Assembly: GCF_016798245.1 (NCBI RefSeq)
Contig: NZ_JAEUZA010000003.1
Coordinates: forward strand, 609,397 to 673,396
From: Alkalicoccobacillus gibsonii
GTDB taxonomy: Bacteria > Bacillota > Bacilli > Bacillales > Bacillaceae_D
Direction of reading: 5' to 3'
DNA length: 64,000 bases
Positions 34,582-43,403 of the stretch are shown here, in pieces (the stretch's first letter is position 1; the number at the start of each line of letters is the position of its first letter). The notes beneath the pieces were generated by a model. That model was given only the letters and a program-made list of their open reading frames with translations. It was not told the origin of the DNA and did not search any database. The translations under genes were made by a program, and so were the position numbers.

Positions 34582-36051
34582 ATGATGAATTATCTTCAAA
34601 GAATAGGGCGTTCTTTAATGTTACCGGTAGCCGTCCTTCCAGCAGCCGCTATTTTAATGGGAATTGGGTATTGGATTGATCCGAACGGTTGGGGCTCTGA
34701 GAATGTGATCGCAGCCTTTTTAATTACAGCCGGAGAATCCATTATTGAGCATATTCCCATCCTATTTGCAGTAGGTGTTGCACTAGGTATGTCGAAGCAA
34801 AAAGACGGAGCCGCTGCACTTAGTGGTCTGGTCGCCTTTTTAGTTATTACAACATTGCTGTCAACTGAATCTGTTGCGTTAATTCAAGGTGTTGAAGAGT
34901 CAAATGTAAACATGGCGTTCGGTAATATTGAAAACGTATTTATCGGTATTATATCAGGATTAATTGCTTCTGTTATGTTTAATCGTTTTAGTCATGTTCA
35001 ATTACCAAGTGCTCTCGCATTTTTTAGTGGGAAGCGACTGGTTCCGATACTTACATCGGCGGTTATGATTCTTGCATCTGTATTCTTTTATCTTGCATGG
35101 CCAACTGTTTACAACGGACTTGTTGCTTTTGGAGAATCCATTAGTACATTAGGAGCAGTAGGCGCAGGCATATATGGATTTGTAAACAGATTACTCATTC
35201 CCATTGGGTTACATCATGCATTGAATGGCGTCTTCTGGTTTGATCTTGCAGGAATCAATGATATTGGAAACTTTTGGTCAGGTACAGGGGTTAAGGGTGT
35301 TACAGGTATGTACCAAGCAGGTTTCTTCCCGATCATGATGTTTGGGATACCAGCGGCAGGTCTTGCAATGTATCATACTGCTAAGACAAACAAGAAAAAG
35401 GTCGTCGCGTCACTTATGCTAGCTGGTGGATTTGCAGCCTTCCTAACCGGAGTAACAGAGCCAGTTGAATTTGCGTTTATGTTTGTTGCGCCATTATTGT
35501 ATATCGTTCATGCACTCTTAACAGGAATTTCCTTTTTCATTGCAGCCTCCTTTGAATGGACCGCTGGATTTGGTTTTAGCGCTGGGTTAATTGATTTTAT
35601 TTTAAGCTCACGTTTACCAATGGCTAATCAACCGTTTATGCTACTTATTCAAGGTCTTTTCTTCTTCACCCTTTACTACTTTATTTTTAAATTCTTAATT
35701 CTAAAGTTTGATTTTAAAACACCTGGTAGAGAAGACGAAGAAGTAGAGGATGTTGCTGAGACAAAAAAATCGTCAACGGACCAAAACCAGTCATTTAAAG
35801 AAATGGCTACTAAAATCTACGAGGAATTAGGAGGGCATGAGAATGTAACCTCGATTGATAATTGTGTCACACGACTAAGAATAGAAGTGGAGGATCCCTC
35901 TATCATTGACTCCTCAAAGATAAAAGCGATTCATGGAGTTGCAGGATTCATTGTTACAGGTAAGACCAGTGTCCAAGTTGTTGTAGGAACGCAGGTTCAA
36001 TTTGTCGCTGATGAAATGAAAGGGATAAGCAACGTTGAGAAAACTCTCTGA
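34582..36051 (+). CDS. nagP: PTS N-acetylglucosamine transporter, EIICB
   Basis: 489-residue phosphotransferase permease. The EIIC domain (about 1-380) shows PVAVLPAAAILMGIGYW at the start, GLHHALNGVFWFDL and TGVTEPVEFAFMF in the sugar-binding region. The EIIB domain (about 405-485) carries the phospho-cysteine in IDNCVTRLRI. There is no EIIA domain, so a partner EIIA (such as that of the glucose system) is needed. AAAGGAGGT precedes the start; a second ATG follows directly. Divergent nagAB supports N-acetylglucosamine as substrate. Confidence 0.92.
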   Translation: MMNYLQRIGRSLMLPVAVLPAAAILMGIGYWIDPNGWGSENVIAAFLITAGESIIEHIPILFAVGVALGMSKQKDGAAALSGLVAFLVITTLLSTESVALIQGVEESNVNMAFGNIENVFIGIISGLIASVMFNRFSHVQLPSALAFFSGKRLVPILTSAVMILASVFFYLAWPTVYNGLVAFGESISTLGAVGAGIYGFVNRLLIPIGLHHALNGVFWFDLAGINDIGNFWSGTGVKGVTGMYQAGFFPIMMFGIPAAGLAMYHTAKTNKKKVVASLMLAGGFAAFLTGVTEPVEFAFMFVAPLLYIVHALLTGISFFIAASFEWTAGFGFSAGLIDFILSSRLPMANQPFMLLIQGLFFFTLYYFIFKFLILKFDFKTPGREDEEVEDVAETKKSSTDQNQSFKEMATKIYEELGGHENVTSIDNCVTRLRIEVEDPSIIDSSKIKAIHGVAGFIVTGKTSVQVVVGTQVQFVADEMKGISNVEKTL

Positions 36052-36070
36052 ACATATTTCAGAGAGTTTT
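36040..36070 (+). terminator. Rho-independent terminator of nagP
   Basis: A perfect 13-bp stem (36040-36052 with 36058-36070) with CATAT loop and T-run. The nagP stop codon lies inside the left arm. Confidence 0.92.
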
Positions 36071-36147
36071 TTCAATGTCAACGTTTGAGGTAAGAGAAGA
36101 TCTAATAGTACAATAGAAAGATAGAAATGAAAAAGGAGTGGAGAATA

Positions 36148-37212
36148 ATGAAGAAACTTATGATCGCAAGCATTCCTGGAGACGGAGTTGGCAAAGAAGT
36201 TGTGCCTGAAGCCGAAAGAGTTTTGAAAGCGGTATCTGAATTACATGGTGGGATTGAGTTTCAATTTTCATCTTTTCCTTGGAGTTGTGAATATTACTTA
36301 AAGCACGGAACAATGATGCCGGAGGATGGCTTAGAGCAGCTAAAGGACTTTGATTCTATTTTCTTAGGAGCGGTAGGAAACCAAAATCTTGTTCCCGATC
36401 ATGTGTCATTATGGGGACTTCTTATCAACATACGCCGTGAGTTTGAACAAGTTATTAATGTCAGACCAGCTAAGGTTTTACAGGGAGTGGCGTCTCCACT
36501 TGTTAATCCTAAAGAGTTTGATCTGCTAGTTGTTAGAGAAAATAGTGAAGGTGAATATAGTTCAATTGGAGGAAGAATCCATCAAGGAGAAGACGAGATT
36601 GCCATTCAAAATGCGGTCTTTTCGAGACGGGGCATTGAAAGAGCTATGCGGTATGCCTTTGAGCTAGCTAAGTCAAGACGAGGACATGTGACTAGCGCAA
36701 CAAAATCAAACGGGATTGTTTATTCCATGCCTTTTTGGGACGAGGTGTTTGATGAGGTTAGTAAGGAATATCCATCTATACAAACTGATTCACAGCATAT
36801 TGATGCCTTAGCTGCTTTCTTTGTCACTCGACCAGAAACGTTTGATGTAATCGTAGCCTCTAACTTATTTGGAGACATTTTAACAGATGTTGGTGCAGCC
36901 ATTATGGGCAGTATTGGAGTTGCTCCAGCAGCAAACATTAATCTAAATGGCAAATACCCATCGATGTTTGAACCTGTTCATGGTTCGGCTCCTGACATCA
37001 TAGGTAAGGGAATTGCTAATCCAATTGGTCAAATTTGGACTGCGAAAATGTTACTCGATCATCATGGGGAAACGGAGCTTGGTGAACACTTACTTCACTC
37101 AATAGAACACGTAACAAGTCAAGGAATTGTTACACCAGACATTGGTGGTAAGCATTCAACAACTGAAGTGACGAATGAGATTATTAACACATTACAAAAG
37201 ATAAAGATGTAA
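36148..37212 (+). CDS. Tartrate/D-malate dehydrogenase family decarboxylating dehydrogenase
   Basis: 354-residue member of the isopropylmalate/isocitrate dehydrogenase fold. IPGDGVGKEVVPE at the start, VRENSEGEYSSIGGR with the substrate-binding Arg/Glu and ASNLFGDILTDVGAA with metal-binding Asp are typical of the TtuC/YcsA branch, which oxidises tartrate or D-malate with NAD. The start at 36148 follows AAGGAG by 10 bases. It is a single-gene unit. Substrate choice between tartrate, D-malate and isopropylmalate needs biochemical evidence. Confidence 0.82.
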   Translation: MKKLMIASIPGDGVGKEVVPEAERVLKAVSELHGGIEFQFSSFPWSCEYYLKHGTMMPEDGLEQLKDFDSIFLGAVGNQNLVPDHVSLWGLLINIRREFEQVINVRPAKVLQGVASPLVNPKEFDLLVVRENSEGEYSSIGGRIHQGEDEIAIQNAVFSRRGIERAMRYAFELAKSRRGHVTSATKSNGIVYSMPFWDEVFDEVSKEYPSIQTDSQHIDALAAFFVTRPETFDVIVASNLFGDILTDVGAAIMGSIGVAPAANINLNGKYPSMFEPVHGSAPDIIGKGIANPIGQIWTAKMLLDHHGETELGEHLLHSIEHVTSQGIVTPDIGGKHSTTEVTNEIINTLQKIKM

Positions 37213-37239
37213 GGTTCTCAGGTCAATATGAGACCCCTA

Positions 37240-37278
37240 TGTACGGTTGTATATGCCTACAGGGGGCTTCTTTTTTTA
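37240..37278 (+). terminator. Probable terminator
   Basis: ACCCCTA and TACAGGGGG form a short GC-rich stem ahead of a long T-run (CTTCTTTTTTT). The pairing is imperfect. Confidence 0.5.
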
Positions 37279-37393
37279 GGTGCTTCTTTTCATAATCTTT
37301 GAGAAAAGAAATAGAGTTATCGGTTGAAAGTTAATTCTAACTATTGAATACTTATAAAATAGACAGATTTGTGTGAGAAAAGGGGAGCATTCT

Positions 37394-37972
37394 ATGAAAC
37401 AATTAAAACGAATTGCTGTATTTTGTGGATCAAGTACCGGAACGGATCCCATTTATATGGAAGAGGCAAGCAAACTAGGAACGTTATTAGCTGAACGTGG
37501 AATTGGTCTTGTTTATGGAGGAGCTCAAGTAGGATGTATGGGCGCAGTTGCTAATGCATGTTTGGCAGCTGGTGGTGAAGTCATTGGAGTCATTCCTGAG
37601 AAACTGATGAATGTTGAGCTTGCACATAGTGGCTTAACCGAGCAGCATGTTGTGAAAACCATGCATGAACGAAAAGCCATGATGGCTGATCTATCAGATG
37701 CTTTTATTGCCTTACCAGGTGGAGCCGGAACGTTGGAGGAATGGTTTGAAGTATTTACGTGGTCGCAGCTGGGCTACCATTACAAGCCATGCAGCTTTTT
37801 AAACGTAAATAACTTCTATCAACCACTACTTCAAATGATGAAGCACACGGTTGATCAAGGCTTTATGAGACCTGCTTACCAAGACTTAATTATATCTGAA
37901 TCAAATGCAACCGTCTTGTTACAAAGGTTGGAAACATTTAAGCCACTTGAAATTTCTAAATGGGGGAACTAA
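37394..37972 (+). CDS. LOG-family protein (TIGR00730 type)
   Basis: 192-residue Rossmann-fold protein. FCGSSTGTDP at the start and the signature PGGAGTLEE (about residue 108) define the LOG family, enzymes that split nucleoside monophosphates to base and ribose-5-phosphate (cytokinin-activating in plants). ATG at 37394 has AAAAGGGGAG 6 bases upstream. Its stop overlaps the next ATG by one base, so the two genes are coupled. Role in bacilli unclear. Confidence 0.88.
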   Translation: MKQLKRIAVFCGSSTGTDPIYMEEASKLGTLLAERGIGLVYGGAQVGCMGAVANACLAAGGEVIGVIPEKLMNVELAHSGLTEQHVVKTMHERKAMMADLSDAFIALPGGAGTLEEWFEVFTWSQLGYHYKPCSFLNVNNFYQPLLQMMKHTVDQGFMRPAYQDLIISESNATVLLQRLETFKPLEISKWGN

Positions 37973-38511
37973 TGGGCCAAGCATTTAATTGGGAAAATGA
38001 GCCGATCTTTATTGAGGATGCAAATGAATGTTGGCAGGTTAGAGCTCAAGCAGAAAAGGAGCGTTTGGTTGAGCTTCTAGCTTCCTATCACTTAATAGAC
38101 ATTGAACATATCGGAAGTACCGCGGTACCTGGATTAGCTGCAAAACCAATCATTGATTTAATGGCGAAAGTGAAGGATTTTAATCAAATAGAACCGATTA
38201 TTAATCTTTTGCAAAAGCATAACTGGATTCACGTCCCAACTCGTGAAGGGGAACACGAGTGGCGAAAGTATTTTATAAACATACATAAGAACAAACGAAT
38301 GGCTCATCTTCATATCGTTGAAGAGGATTCGAGAAAGTGGGATGAGCATCTTTTTTTTCGTGATACCTTGCGCAGTTCCCCAACACTTGTATCGGAGTAT
38401 GCTGCATTAAAGAAGAAGCTAGCTGAGCAGTACTCTCACGATCGAGAACTGTATACCAAGAACAAATCAGCCTTTATTCAATCTGTCATTAAACAGGGCA
38501 GCAGAAGCTGA
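37972..38511 (+). CDS. GrpB family protein (UPF0157)
   Basis: 179-residue protein with the GrpB/UPF0157 signature HIGSTAVPGLAAKPIIDLM (residues 42-60), a nucleotidyltransferase-like fold with GS and a spaced Asp. HLHIVEEDSRKWDEHLFFRD is also typical. The start at 37972 overlaps the LOG gene stop as TAATG, with GGGGGAA a few bases before. Function unknown; relatives are fused to dephospho-CoA kinase in some bacteria. Confidence 0.87.
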   Translation: MGQAFNWENEPIFIEDANECWQVRAQAEKERLVELLASYHLIDIEHIGSTAVPGLAAKPIIDLMAKVKDFNQIEPIINLLQKHNWIHVPTREGEHEWRKYFINIHKNKRMAHLHIVEEDSRKWDEHLFFRDTLRSSPTLVSEYAALKKKLAEQYSHDRELYTKNKSAFIQSVIKQGSRS

Positions 38512-38538
38512 ACGAATTAAACAAAGGGGGAGCCTAAT

Positions 38539-39615
38539 ATGAAGAAAGCAAGCATCTATGAACGACTCCAACTCACGCATCCTATTATACAAGCCCCTAT
38601 GGCAGGTGGGATCTCAACGCCTGAATTAACGGCAGCTGTCTCCAATCATGGTGGTCTTGGTATGATTGCCGCGGGATACCTCCAACCTGAAGGACTCCGA
38701 AAACAAATTAAAGAAGTAAAAAAGAAGACAAAGCATTGGTTTGGTATCAATTTGTTTGTTCCAGAAGACTATCAAGTAGAAGCTTGTGCGTTACACACGT
38801 CCAAGACGTTGCTTCAATCGATTCATCAAAGTCTAGAAATTGAAGAAAATGATGTACCTCTACCTCAATCAGAAGAAGATCATCGTACATATCAAGCTTT
38901 AATTGATGTCATCATTGAAGAAGAGGTGCCAGTGTGTTCATTTACGTTTGGCATACCTTCACATTCCGTTATAGAGCGCTTAAAGAGACACGGAATTGTA
39001 GTTATCGGCACAGCCACTACGGTTAAAGAGGCCATTGAAATTGAACGAGCGGGGCTTGATATGGTAATCCTGCAAGGAAGTGAAGCAGGAGGGCATAGAG
39101 GTACGTTTTTACATGCAGAGGAAGAAGGGTTAATTGGCCTGATGGCGCTTATTCCGCAAGCCATTCGACTCATTCACATTCCGATTATTGCGGCGGGTGG
39201 CATTATGGATGGACGTGCGCTGATGGCAGCCCGTTGCTTGGGTGCGGATGCCGTACAGATGGGGACAGCCTTTTTAACCTGCACAGAAAGTGGAGCCTCA
39301 GATATTCATAAAAAAGCGATAACGAAGGCAACCGATAGTCAAACAATCTTAACAAGCGTTTTCTCAGGGAAAAAAGCAAGAGGAATTAACAATACATTTA
39401 TTCGGATGATGCAAAAACATGAAGAGGACCTACCCTCGTTCCCTATTCAACATACTCTCACCAAGTCAATTCGTCAGGAATCCGTGAAGCGGAAAAATCG
39501 TGAATACATGTCGCTTTGGTCTGGACAAAGTCCAATGCTTGCAAGTGTTCAATCAGCTGGAGAACTCATTGAGCGTGTGATGGAGGAAGCAGAAGAGGTT
39601 TGGAATGGAGTCTAG
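38539..39615 (+). CDS. Nitronate monooxygenase
   Basis: 358-residue FMN-dependent enzyme that oxidises alkyl nitronates such as propionate-3-nitronate. QAPMAGGISTPELTAAVSN at the N-terminus, GSEAGGHRG with the active-site His, and AAGGIMDGRALMAARCLGA with the FMN phosphate site define the class I family. AAAGGGGG lies 9 bases before the ATG. It overlaps the TraB/TIKI-like gene by 11 bases, so they are made together. Confidence 0.9.
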   Translation: MKKASIYERLQLTHPIIQAPMAGGISTPELTAAVSNHGGLGMIAAGYLQPEGLRKQIKEVKKKTKHWFGINLFVPEDYQVEACALHTSKTLLQSIHQSLEIEENDVPLPQSEEDHRTYQALIDVIIEEEVPVCSFTFGIPSHSVIERLKRHGIVVIGTATTVKEAIEIERAGLDMVILQGSEAGGHRGTFLHAEEEGLIGLMALIPQAIRLIHIPIIAAGGIMDGRALMAARCLGADAVQMGTAFLTCTESGASDIHKKAITKATDSQTILTSVFSGKKARGINNTFIRMMQKHEEDLPSFPIQHTLTKSIRQESVKRKNREYMSLWSGQSPMLASVQSAGELIERVMEEAEEVWNGV

Positions 39616-40747
39616 TTCTGGGAATCAGACCAAAGTGGTGATCCTAGGAGTCGGGCATGCCAATCAACTGGTCTCAGAGGTTTGTCAACCGGCTGCCTAT
39701 CGAGCCTTTTTTGACCGGGTTCAACCTGATGTGATAGGAATTGAAAGAGAGCCTTCAGCCTTTTTAAGGGCTGACTTTTATGAATTTACTCATGAACAGC
39801 AGCATATCATTTTGCCGTATGCAAAAAAGAATAATATATCTGTTCAACCGTTTGATTGGAATGCTTCAATGGAAGAACAACAACTAGCATGGGGAGTAGC
39901 CGATAGTGAGCATCTCCCTTTTAGTCGTACGCATTCAGCGTTCAAACCTTTTCTTTCCTTCCCTGAACCTTTTACTTATGAAAATGATTTTTTCTTTTCT
40001 GAGAAGCAAGAGGCGGTTGATTTGATCAACGGAATGTTTAAAAACGAGGTAGGAGAAGCAGATTTTCCGAGGCGTTTTTTTCTGTATCGAACGTATATGC
40101 AAGCCATGCGTATCAAACATATTGCACAATCTGCTCAGGGAAAAACTGTATTAATTGTTGTCGGGCATCTTCACAAGCCAGATATCGAACAGATTTTAAC
40201 GACAACTGAGATGATTGAGCTTGTCCCACCTTCAACCTATGGATATCCATCAGCAGCTGAGATCGAAAACCATTTCGAATTAAAGGATGCTTCCTTTATC
40301 ATGGCGTTTAATCTGTTAGGGATTCAATCTCAATATATTGTTGAAAGATCTTGGCTGAAAAACGTATTAAAGAAAGTCCCTTCGGAGTACCTCTTTGAAA
40401 AACGTCTCTATCAAATAAGGTTCCAACAATTGTTAGAGGATAATAAGCAAACAGATGTAATAAGAGAATATAAAGAATTGGCCGAGGAAATTGGATGGAA
40501 GGAGCAATTTCTATTTCAATCATTTAGTCGGATGAGTGAGCGAATTGATTCATATTATGATCCATTTGGAAACGTATCAATTAAAGCGAGAATTTATATT
40601 GAACTCGCTCGCGAATTTGCTAAACAAGGTGAATATTCAAAAGTAGAGGAGATGAAAGCTCACATCCTGGAGTGTACGGGATGGTCGTTGGAGGAAAAGC
40701 TGAGATTTGAAGGGTACTGGGAAGAGTATGTCTTATCTATGCGATAA
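39605..40747 (+). CDS. TraB/TIKI-superfamily-like protein of unknown function
   Basis: 380 residues. The N-terminal half begins VVILGVGHANQL, with a GxxH motif ending in His18, then VIGIEREPSAFLRADFYEF with a conserved-type Glu, an Arg-rich helix (YRTYMQAMRIKH), and VVGHLHKP giving a second GxxH near residue 183. Two GxxH motifs plus Glu and Arg are the TIKI/TraB/EreA/ChaN superfamily signature. The C-terminal third is helical and of unknown relation. Overlap with nitronate monooxygenase suggests a shared task. The assignment is inference. Confidence 0.55.
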   Translation: MESSSGNQTKVVILGVGHANQLVSEVCQPAAYRAFFDRVQPDVIGIEREPSAFLRADFYEFTHEQQHIILPYAKKNNISVQPFDWNASMEEQQLAWGVADSEHLPFSRTHSAFKPFLSFPEPFTYENDFFFSEKQEAVDLINGMFKNEVGEADFPRRFFLYRTYMQAMRIKHIAQSAQGKTVLIVVGHLHKPDIEQILTTTEMIELVPPSTYGYPSAAEIENHFELKDASFIMAFNLLGIQSQYIVERSWLKNVLKKVPSEYLFEKRLYQIRFQQLLEDNKQTDVIREYKELAEEIGWKEQFLFQSFSRMSERIDSYYDPFGNVSIKARIYIELAREFAKQGEYSKVEEMKAHILECTGWSLEEKLRFEGYWEEYVLSMR

Positions 40748-40770
40748 AGCTTAGTGAGGTGAGTGCAATC

Positions 40771-41808
40771 ATGAATGTCAAAGAAGCAAGGCAAATTACA
40801 TTCGAATGGATTTCTCAGTTTTCTATTACTCACCCGTCGTTCCACAGTGCCTACCTGGCGGGTTCTATTACGGAGTTAAATGAATTGGATGAGTTATCCG
40901 TAAGCTCTGATGTGGATGTATTCATTGTAGTAGATAGTGATCCTGTCCCACCAAAACCAGGAAAAATACGTACTAGTGGAGTTTGTCTGGATGTAACGTA
41001 TCTACCTTGGTCTGTCGTTAGTCACGCAGACAGTGCACTACGCTCCTATCATCTAGCTAACAGCTTAAAAAAGAATACGATCTTACTAGATCCGACTGGA
41101 GAGTTACAGCAGGTGCAGTCTTTTGTGGAGAGCCAGTTTTTTAAACGAAATGGGGTAGAAGCAAGGTGTGAAGATGCATTTTCTAGAATGACAAACAATT
41201 TAAACACAATCCCCTCTCATCAAACATGGGCTGAACAAGTGACGGGTTGGTTATTTGCAACTGGAGTGATGACTCATGTGTTGTTAGTAGCAGATCTGCG
41301 AAATCCAACTGTGCGTCTGCGCTATCTTAAAGTAAAAGACATGCTGCAATACTATGAGTTAGATCATGTCTATATGGACCTTCTAACCGTTTTAGGCTGT
41401 CAGCACCTCGGCCCCACGAGGATAACCTTACATTTGGAACGACTTGAAGAAACATTTGATGCAGCTGCCTCAGTAGCCAAAACACCCCTCTTTTTCAGCA
41501 CAGATCTCACACAAGAAGCAAAGGCTATTTCCATACAGGGAAGTCGAGAACTCATTCAAAAAGGACACCATCATGAGGCAATTTTTTGGATGGTAGCAAC
41601 CTATGCAAGATGCCATCAGGTCTTTGCTCTCGATGCACCCCACCTTTTATCCATGAAGGGATTTAACGAGCTATTACATGATCTAGGGATAACAGGCCGA
41701 ACGGATTTAGATCAACGAGTCAATGCAGTGAGAGAGTATTTACCTAAGTTAAGGAAACACGCTGAGCACATTATGTCATTGAATCCAGCAATACAAGATA
41801 ATCGATGA
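40771..41808 (+). CDS. Nucleotidyltransferase-fold protein
   Basis: 345-residue protein whose N-terminal domain has the nucleotidyltransferase signature: Gly-Ser in YLAGSITE followed by DVDVFIVV, with two Asp as metal ligands (about residues 50-52), and a third Asp in CLDVTYLP. The rest is helical. It resembles aminoglycoside-nucleotidyltransferase-like proteins of unknown target. ATG at 40771 is 8 bases after GAGGTGAG. The gene ends 12 bases before the HAD gene, probably in the same operon. Confidence 0.72.
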   Translation: MNVKEARQITFEWISQFSITHPSFHSAYLAGSITELNELDELSVSSDVDVFIVVDSDPVPPKPGKIRTSGVCLDVTYLPWSVVSHADSALRSYHLANSLKKNTILLDPTGELQQVQSFVESQFFKRNGVEARCEDAFSRMTNNLNTIPSHQTWAEQVTGWLFATGVMTHVLLVADLRNPTVRLRYLKVKDMLQYYELDHVYMDLLTVLGCQHLGPTRITLHLERLEETFDAAASVAKTPLFFSTDLTQEAKAISIQGSRELIQKGHHHEAIFWMVATYARCHQVFALDAPHLLSMKGFNELLHDLGITGRTDLDQRVNAVREYLPKLRKHAEHIMSLNPAIQDNR

Positions 41809-41820
41809 GGGAGTGATCGA

Positions 41821-42486
41821 ATGAAAACGATTCTATTTGACTTTGATGGAACACTAGCCAACACATTGCCCGTTTGCTTTAAAGCATTTCAAGACGTATT
41901 CCATTCGTTTGATGAAGTAGAGCTAACAGATGAAGACATTGTTAAGATGTTTGGTCCATCTGAAACAGGAATTATCCGAAATCAGTTGAACCACACTGAC
42001 ATAGAAGCAGCGATTGAACGTTACTACGCAAGTTACTCTAAGCACCATACCAAGCTTGTTGAAAAAGATGAAGAGATTCGGGTGTTGTTGAAGAAGCTAA
42101 AGTCCTCCGGGTATCGACTTGGTATTATAACAGGGAAAGCGCAACGAAGCTTGGATATCTCCCTAGAAGCATTAGAACTGCATTCCTATTTCGATGTGTT
42201 AATCTCAGGAGATGATGTGAACAAGCCCAAACCAGACCCAGAAGGCATTGAGCTTGCTCTTCAAACGTTAGGTGCACGCAGAGAAGACGCGATCTATCTC
42301 GGCGATAGCGATGCCGATCTCTTAGCTGGACAGCGAGCGCATGTGCAAACAGGTGAAGTGCACTGGCTGCCAGGGTATCAACCAACCCTTACAGTGAAGG
42401 GAGACGAGGTCTTTCTGAGTACCTCTGAGTTGCTAGAGTATTTGAAAAGGTGCTCAGAGGTGGGGGGAAGTAAAGATAAGAAGTGA
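41821..42486 (+). CDS. HAD-family phosphatase (phosphoglycolate phosphatase-like)
   Basis: 221-residue HAD hydrolase: DFDGTLANT at the N-terminus (nucleophile and acid Asp), IITGKAQRS with motif II, Lys in KPKPDPEG and GDSDADLLAGQRA with the metal-binding Asp pair. The cap domain lies between motifs I and II (about 16-85). Substrate is likely a small sugar phosphate or phosphoglycolate. GAGGGAG precedes the ATG. A tandem repeat begins at its stop codon. Confidence 0.85.
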   Translation: MKTILFDFDGTLANTLPVCFKAFQDVFHSFDEVELTDEDIVKMFGPSETGIIRNQLNHTDIEAAIERYYASYSKHHTKLVEKDEEIRVLLKKLKSSGYRLGIITGKAQRSLDISLEALELHSYFDVLISGDDVNKPKPDPEGIELALQTLGARREDAIYLGDSDADLLAGQRAHVQTGEVHWLPGYQPTLTVKGDEVFLSTSELLEYLKRCSEVGGSKDKK

Positions 42487-42603
42487 AATGATAGGTCGCA
42501 AAGTGAAACGATAAGAGGCAAAAGTGAAACGATAATGAGTGAAGTGAAACGGTAAGAGGTAAAAGTGAGGCGTTAAAGAGTAAAGTGAAACATTAAGATC
42601 AAT
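42482..42603 (+). repeat. Six degenerate tandem repeats of about 20 bp
   Basis: Units start at 42482, 42502, 42523, 42543, 42564 and 42584. Each begins AGTGAAAC or a close variant, followed by GATAAGAGGCAA-type sequence. Unit length alternates 20-21 bases. The first unit covers the HAD stop codon. No gene or hairpin is visible in it. Confidence 0.85.
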
Positions 42604-42674
42604 GCGAACAATACCTTCAGTACAAATTCTAAAGATCGGGGTTCGCTAGTGTATACGGCGACATAAGGATGCGA

Positions 42675-43127
42675 ATGATTAAACAGCTTAACACAAACGA
42701 TGCTACTATTATGACGGAGGTTTGGAACATCCAAATGAAATCTTACGAAGTGGAGGCGAACCTAATTGGAGTACATTCATTTCCTCCACTTCAGGAAACA
42801 GTCGAAGATTATAAAAAGGATTTAGGTCATTTCTACGGATTCTTCGAAGAGGAAGAGCTGGTAGCTGTGATCTCTATTCAAATGGATAGTTCCACTCTAC
42901 TCATCACAAGGCTTATGGTTGATCCTGAGCACTTTAGAAAAGGAATCGCTACGTCTTTAATCAACCACGTGAGAACTCTTTTGAAATACCATACTCAATT
43001 AAAAGTCTCCACTGCTAAATTAAACAGACCAGCCGTTCAAGCTTATGTAAGGAACGGCTTTGTATTAATGGAAGAACACGTAACACCAGAAAGTATTGAA
43101 ATCGTTACATTTATCAAGCAACAATAA
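42675..43127 (+). CDS. GNAT-family N-acetyltransferase
   Basis: 150-residue acetyltransferase. LITRLMVDPEHFRKGIATSLINHV holds the acetyl-CoA pyrophosphate loop (RKGIATSL, about residues 95-102), and NRPAVQAYVRNGFVL follows as in GNAT motif B. ATG at 42669 is also in frame but touches the AAGG ribosome site; ATG at 42675 is better spaced. Substrate unknown. An inverted repeat follows at 43151-43187. Confidence 0.85.
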   Translation: MIKQLNTNDATIMTEVWNIQMKSYEVEANLIGVHSFPPLQETVEDYKKDLGHFYGFFEEEELVAVISIQMDSSTLLITRLMVDPEHFRKGIATSLINHVRTLLKYHTQLKVSTAKLNRPAVQAYVRNGFVLMEEHVTPESIEIVTFIKQQ

Positions 43128-43150
43128 CTGCATTTGACCTCACTAGCATT

Positions 43151-43192
43151 GCAATATATACTTTACATTATGTAAGGTATATATTGCTTTTT
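43151..43192 (+). terminator. 16-bp inverted repeat with T-run: terminator and possible operator
   Basis: Bases 43151-43166 pair with 43172-43187 with one mismatch, followed by five T. It ends the GNAT gene and lies 10 bases before the XRE regulator start, so it could also be the regulator's own operator. Confidence 0.65.
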
Positions 43193-43202
43193 GGAGTGAA
43201 TA

Positions 43203-43403
43203 ATGATGCAAAACAATGTTAAAGTCGCTCGAGTGGAACAATCGTTAACGCAGGAACAGCTTGCTAAAGCGGTAAAGGTAACAAGGCAGACGATTGGACT
43301 AATTGAAAAAGGAAAATATAATCCAAGTTTACAGCTGTGTATAGCGATTGCTATAAAACTTGATAAGACATTGGATCAATTATTTTGGGAGGTAAACAAA
43401 TGA
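43203..43403 (+). CDS. XRE-family (Cro/CI-like) small transcriptional regulator
   Basis: 66-residue helix-turn-helix protein: [30 protein letters not shown] is the DNA-binding unit, about residues 14-43, and [12 protein letters not shown] ends it. This single-domain type usually represses its own operon with a small membrane protein, as seen here. TTGGAGTG lies 6 bases before the first of two adjacent ATGs. The stop overlaps the next gene by 4 bases. Confidence 0.9.
   Translation: MMQNNVKVARVEQSLTQEQLAKAVKVTRQTIGLIEKGKYNPSLQLCIAIAIKLDKTLDQLFWEVNK

Noticed and set aside
42482..42603. CRISPR array
   Set aside because: Units are 20-21 bases, head-to-tail without unique spacers, and no cas genes are nearby; it is a tandem repeat.
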